From assembly GCA_020284085.1 (NCBI GenBank), contig JACEVL010000048.1, forward strand, positions 1,010,076-1,074,075: a DNA stretch of 64,000 nucleotides, read 5' to 3'. Positions 59,200 through 64,000 of this stretch are shown here, piece after piece. The stretch is from Aporrectodea caliginosa (Eukaryota; Annelida; Clitellata; Crassiclitellata; Lumbricidae). Numbering within the stretch: position 1 is the first letter of the stretch; each line of letters opens with the position of its first letter. The notes below the pieces were generated by a model that saw nothing but the letters and a program-made list of their open reading frames with translations, was not told the origin of the DNA and did not search any database. The translations under genes were made by a program, and so were the position numbers.

Positions 59200-61979
59200 A
59201 TGTTTGACTCTCAGCACTTTCCGATCTTTCTTCTGTTCCTGACTTGCGTTGAAGTCCGTTGCGACTACTATTCGGACTATGATGAACCTCACACGGTCCA
59301 CAATCCGTGCAACACTGAAACGGAGGTTGCACTGGAGGAGATCAAGTCAGCTGTTGAAGATCTAAAAAATCTGGTTGTTGGTCTTCGTCAAAAGGTAGAC
59401 CCAGACTGTAAATTGCCGCCAACGGATACAGGCTAGTAATAATATTTTTATTTCTTCTGGCTTCTGGATTTTATGTAAACAATGTATATTTATTATTCAT
59501 GGACACCTTTAGGAATTTAAACCATTCTATTGTGGTTGTACTAGTTTGTCATCAAGTCAGAGCAACCCTTTCGAGCAGGACTCTGCAGCTAGATGTTATG
59601 CCTAAAATGGAATTTCCGCCCATTTCAACTGTACATTCAGCAGGTGGTCTCAGGTCTCGTCCTTAAAAGCCCAGTGTCATGTGCCACTTCCTTCGAAAAA
59701 ATGCGTATAATTACAATCTCTGTGTTTTGTCTTTAACAATATAGACCTGCTTCTTCTAACCTAGCTTGTCAAATAAGTGTGAGCTTGAATAAATAGAAGA
59801 CTCCAATCACGTTTTTCAACTGTAAACAATGTATTTTAGCAGCAAGACACTAATCGTTATTGTAACTTTAGGGACACTCTTCGATCACACCAGAATTAAG
59901 TCTAATTCACGACTTAATTATTATTATGCGATGCTCATAATTTTGTGAGAAAAGTAGGCTATTTAAATCGAAATTTAAATGCTTTATAGCTGAGTTTTGC
60001 AACCATTTGAATCACACATATCATTGGTTTCTGGAGGCTTGGTGTAACTGCAGACTTCTAGCGTCGGCAGTAAAATTTGTGATATCGCAGCCTGGGTAGG
60101 ATGCAATCGACTACAACTTAATTCCTTTAAAATAGAATTTCTATTAAGCACGATTTAACCCAAGTTGGAGAAATGCGTCCACAGCCCTTTCTACGTTGGA
60201 GTCGAGAACGCGAGCTGAAAGTTTCCGCTATTGAAATCTCTCACTGAACTTACAGGTCACATAGCCAGTGAAACCCAACAATGCGATACCAAGACAACTA
60301 AACTTTTACTCTCGTTTTCCTCAAAGGGTTTGATCCAACATCTTATGCAAAATTTGGTCCTAATCCCAATTGACTACTGCAGTGTCCCCTTGGCGTGTCT
60401 GCTGTTGTGTCACCGATCTTGCTGAAGGTCATTGTCAATTCTCCAATGATCAGCTCTGCTGCTCGTCTGGCCATTACAAGAGAGAAGTTTCACTACTCTC
60501 CATTATGCTGAGAGACAGGCTTAAGTGGCTTAAGATCGGTGAGCGCGTGAATCTGAAACGAGATAGTTAGTTGATCATTCGAGTCTGACCGACTAATTGA
60601 CTGACTAAATTGCTTGTTTAATCTTTCACACCAAATAACTAAATCACTGACTAAATCACTGACGCCGTCACCCTTTTAATTTCCCTTTTTCTCGCTACAT
60701 CAAATTAATGATTATTAGTGGTCATTGTTATTATCTGCTTCATCCAGATTCGTTTAAAGTGAAATTTGGATTTAATTTCTAGTACTTGGTGGTTTCAATC
60801 CTTTAATGAGAGCAGTCGGTGCACCTCGTTTTATTTTATATTTAGTAAACAGCGCATGCAGACGCGGGCTCACCAATAATAATATTATTATATCAGCAAC
60901 TCCACTAGAGGATTACAGGCTGTTGTATACAGTTTTGTTTCGCATGTTATTTAAGGAAAATGAATATTGAAGATGATTTTCATGAGCTATTCTTAGTATA
61001 ACTGTTCTTTTACTTATGAGATGCTAAAGTTCAAACCTTTGGTACAGATTTTTGATGTCTGAGTAGATTAAATGATCGAAATATATCGTATGTCTATTGT
61101 TATCTATTCACAAAACTAAATGCATTGAACTGTTTTCAAAACTTGTTGTCGTTAAGACAAAACGGCAGCCAATTAGCAACGTCCTGATAGCCATGTTAAG
61201 TGCCTATACAAGGCTCTTAAAAGGCGTTGTGTGAGCATCTCTGTACAGAAGTACATGCTTACACACATTATATACATATATCATACATACATACATACAC
61301 ACACATACATATCCACACATGCATGCGTACATACATATGTCCATGCGTATATAGACAGATGGACACAAACATACATCCATGCTTGCATACATACATACAT
61401 TCATTCATACAAAAGTAAATATACAGCTTCATAAACTGTTAACAGCTTCGCATTTATTTTTTATGAATTTTATATGTTTCTTTGTTGAAATTTTTCCGTG
61501 CCTTATAATGATTTTCTATTGTATTTTAAATCACTGTTCCTCAAAGAAACTATTATTGAAAAGTGCAATCCTGTGGGATTTAAATAAGTTGTTGTGTATT
61601 TGAGGCTTCCTCGCCCTCAACTTCCTTTGTCCTGGAGTTTGAGGATTCTAGCATGAGATGGATGAATCTATGGAATGAACCGCATCTCGTAAAGTTAAAT
61701 TAGACAATTTAATTTAACTGGAAACTTTAAAAAATAGTTTTGAGTTTAAAGTTATTTCTATTGCTGATCAACAGAATGATTCTATTTCAGGTGTCTGTCA
61801 TCCTGGTTTCACTTATCTGCCTGCTTCTAAAAGTTGTTACAAGGTCGTCTATGAACGTCACAGCTGGACCTCGGCTGCTCAGAAGTGTCAGGAGCTACGT
61901 CTTGGGTCTCATTTGGTTGCAATTACAAGTGCCGAAGAAAACAACGCACTGAAGAAGTTCCTTGCCACAGAACCTTCAA
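59200..61979 (+). CDS. C-type lectin domain protein, copy G6 (partial: exons 1 and 2)
   Basis: Exon 1 (59200-59431) encodes the signal peptide MFDSQHFPIFLLFLTCVEV, a Tyr/Asp stretch, CNTETEVALEEIKSAVEDLK and VVGLRQKV. Its donor reads G|GCTAGT, where G3 and G4 have G|GTTAGT, so it would need a non-canonical GC donor. Exon 2 (61791-61979) follows ATTTCAG and encodes CHPGFTYLPASKSCYKVVYE, RHSWTSAAQKCQELRLG and LVAITSAEENNALKKFLA, ending A|GTATGT. Both frames are open. Exon 3 is not found before 64000. The sequence after 63420 matches intron 2 of G3, so exon 3 should lie beyond the window. Expression depends on the GC donor. Confidence 0.7.
60355..60580 (+). mobile_element. LINE relic, reverse transcriptase fragment
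   Basis: The forward frames read LVLIPIDYCSVPLACLL and later MLRDRLKWLKIGERV, resembling the IDYCN-to-HWL region of L2/CR1-like LINEs. It is inserted in intron 1 of G6; G3 and G4 lack it. Confidence 0.5.
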
Positions 61980-62059
61980 GTATGTATAAGCGATTGAGCG
62001 TGTAGATGATTGCTCAGTCTTTGTACATTATGCATGTATATAATTATTATGTGCATGCA

Positions 62060-62140
62060 TGTGTATATTTATCGTATCGTATCGTATCTGAGAATTTGTA
62101 AAGCGCCTCTTACAGTACTAGCTATACAGAGGCACTTTAT
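62060..62140 (-). mobile_element. L2-like LINE or SINE 3' tail
   Basis: Complement of TATCG repeats (62070-62090) and TTTGTAAAGCGCCTCTTACA: a very short 3' end of an L2/CR1-type retroelement. Confidence 0.45.
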
Positions 62141-62239
62141 GTATGTATGTAACTACGAACGTTTGTATGCCTGTGTGTAAACATGTAGGCCTATGTATCT
62201 ATATATGCCTGCATAATATGTGTACATGTGGATCGAAGC

Positions 62240-63256
62240 ACTTATTGTATTGTATTGTATTGTATTGTATTTGAATACTTGTTATGGCGCCCCTACCAGA
62301 TTTCCCATTCAGAGGCGCTCCCGACTACTGCGCGAACGCTGAATCGGAGTTTCACGCCGAAGCGCATGAGCAATTGCGGGTTCTAGGACGATTGGTCATA
62401 GGACGATTGGTCATAGGACGATTGGTCATAGGACGATTGGTCATACGGACGATTGGTCAGTGAATACGGACGATTGGTCATAGGACGATTGGTCATAGGG
62501 CCTACCGGTCATAGGTCCTATCGGCGATGGGACTATCGAAGGCTGTCGAAGGCTAAAACAAAGAAGTTTTTAAAACATGAAAACTATTTACTGGATTATT
62601 TTACTGTGAAATACGTAATACAAAATACGAACAATACGTAAAAGTCTAGAACGTCAACTACTTGAATGAAAGACGAGACAAGGCACGCAGACAAGTGAAT
62701 GTTAAGTTCTTTGAAGTGAGTTGAAGCCTGCATGTAATTATCTTAATAAGTTTCTTGATTGGCACTGATTGTATTTGTCTGAAAACGATCAATGTCCCTA
62801 ATTGATGCCTTTCATACTTGAGTTACATACGGGTAAAACGTGTATATTTCGACCAAACGTTAAGTTCTTTGGAGTTGATCCCTGTAAGTATTACCCTAAT
62901 AAGTGTCTTGATTGACACTGATTGTATTTGTCTACAAACGCGATGTATGCATCGGTGCGTTAAGCTTAAAACTAAGAATGTCCATTACTAACGACTACAA
63001 CGAATTATGCCGGTTCATTAGCGGCATATGACCAATCGTCCTATGACCAATCGTCCGTATGACCAATCGTCCGTATGACCAATCGTCCTATGACCAATCG
63101 TCCTATGACCAATCGTCCTATGACCAATCGTCTGGATACCCAATTGCGAGTGAAGGACTTGCCCAGGGTCCCTACGCGGCGACTTTGAGGTGGATTCGAA
63201 CCCGCAACCCTCCAGCTGCAAGGCACCGAACATACCCCTAAACCACCGCGCCCCAT
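62240..63256 (-). mobile_element. tRNA-derived SINE split by foldback element FB2
   Basis: Its head lies at about 63256 (complement GGGGCGCGGTGGTTTAGGGG) with the B box GCGGGTTCGAATCC near 63195. It reaches CGCAATTG at 63141-63148, is interrupted by FB2, and resumes at 62378 to a tail of GTATT repeats (62245-62280). The copy at 10010-10190 shows the uninterrupted sequence. Confidence 0.8.
62379..63140. mobile_element. Foldback element FB2 with 15-base repeat arms
   Basis: The left arm (62379 to about 62535) is a tandem of AGGACGATTGGTCAT units. The right arm (about 63026-63140) is the same unit in inverse orientation (ATGACCAATCGTCCT). The ends are GGTTCTAGGACG and CGTCTGGATACC. A perfect 8-base duplication CAATTGCG flanks it (62371-62378, 63141-63148). 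The 490-base middle has no recognised frame. Confidence 0.88.
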
Positions 63257-63261
63257 TTGTA

Positions 63262-63428
63262 TTGTGATGTGTTGTATTGTGTGTTGTATTGTACTCCACG
63301 TTTATAATGCGACCGAGCCACCCGCAGTAAAGATCCGAGAAATTAATCTACTGATAAACCGACCCGACCGGGAAGCGAACCCGGGGCGCCGGCGTGACGA
63401 GCAGGCTACCAACCCACTCGGCCACTCA
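63262..63428 (-). mobile_element. Second tRNA-derived SINE family
   Basis: The complement begins CCTGAGTGGCCGAGTGGGTT, with an A box like tRNA-Ser/Leu. The B box GGGTTCGCTTCCC lies about 45 bases on. It ends in AATACAACAC repeats against the head of the first SINE. It is about 165 bp. Pieces of it appear in the B1 patchwork (29120-29280). Confidence 0.75.
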
Positions 63429-64000
63429 GGATCCTTACATGAGTAACTTAATCTAGAGCGTTGTAAGTGCCTTACAAAAGCATTGGAAGCATAACGATCT
63501 AACCCTTCCAAAATAATAAGTGTTTGTTCGGATACGTTTGCCTAACAGAGTTAAATACAGCCCCCACTCATGTGAAACGGAAGTTGTGAAACGAGGAAGA
63601 TGATAGTCGTGAGAAGGCATAATGAGCCCAAGTTTATGTACGGTGACAGCCGCATACATCCTTGAGCAGAAGAGCTCTACGATGGCTGACCTGGTTGACT
63701 TTGGACAAGCTCCGTGATGTATGTCTGTACAGTAGCGACCAACAATACGAACCCCAGAAGATAAATGTTAAAATTTATTCTCTCGTCCATTATAGCCTGT
63801 GCAGCATAACCTTCATAATATAAAGAAAATTATATTATAATTTCAAATATTTGAGAGAAATTCAGCAGATTGCCCACTAGCCGTATTGCGCTATGGATGA
63901 CGGCCTGAAGTTGGCGCATTCGAAACTTTGGCAGGCCGACAAAAAATGGGCTACAATATTCGCGTCGAAGAAAATGATTCTACGGCACTAAAATTTGAAT
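63429..64000. other. Intron-like sequence downstream of G6 exon 2
   Basis: It matches B1 29275-29770 (intron 2 of G3) over most of its length, but B2 much less. No exon is seen. It probably belongs to intron 2 of G6. Confidence 0.5.

Larger units (their letters stand above)
54430..64000. repeat. Diverged copy C of the B duplication
   Basis: It has the same order as B1 and B2: minus-strand lectin (R3), short tetranucleotide array, then a forward lectin (G6). Identity is lower than between B1 and B2, so it is an older copy. It carries its own insertions: a hAT relic, LINE relics, SINEs and a foldback element. It continues past the window. Confidence 0.8.

Noticed and set aside
62379..63140. 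CRISPR-like array of 15-base repeats
   Set aside because: Units are contiguous without spacers, lie in inverted arms and are flanked by a target duplication in an animal genome: a foldback transposon.

Overview
This is animal nuclear DNA. It is AT-rich, with spliced genes, TATA promoters, LINE/SINE relics and many DNA transposons. The mix of C-type lectin genes, CR1/L2-like LINEs, hAT, mariner and foldback elements suggests a marine invertebrate. I cannot name the species from sequence alone.

The core is a tandem cluster of small secreted C-type lectin-domain (CTLD) genes. Each forward gene has three exons: a signal peptide plus short coiled coil, the N-terminal half of the CTLD, and the C-terminal half of the CTLD. 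Both introns are phase 1. Forward copies are G1 (183-6981), G2 (12365-17127), G3 (25222-31279, broken), G4 (38364-44230), G5 (50564-53632, one frameshift) and G6 (59200-61979, third exon beyond the window). Three partial copies on the minus strand (R1 19614-22409, R2 35013-35948, R3 54582-56948) sit head to head with G3, G4 and G6. All three are damaged.

The layout comes from segmental duplication: A1 (1-8722) with A2 (12179-19240), and B1 (19465-34337) with B2 (34948-46580) and a more diverged C (54430 to the end). Because copies can be compared inside the window, many insertions have their empty site here too. A LINE lies in intron 1 of G1, a hAT-like element in exon 2 of R1, a foldback element in A2, and a second foldback element inside a SINE. 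The most complete mobile element is a 3.36-kb hAT-like transposon (47115-50469) with terminal inverted repeats, a perfect 8-bp target duplication and an intact 770-residue transposase. It landed just upstream of the G5 core promoter.

The most unusual signal is spread over the whole window. The octamer TAGGCCTA, with the related TAGGCTA and TAGCCTA, occurs far more often than chance. At more than ten places duplicated copies differ by exactly this string against a plain TA. The pattern, TA plus GGCC, GGC or GCC plus TA, looks like excision scars of a TA-targeting DNA transposon.

Part of B1 (about 28480-30150) reads as a patchwork of B2-like and C-like sequence in short alternating blocks. It may be a consensus or assembly artefact and should be treated with caution.
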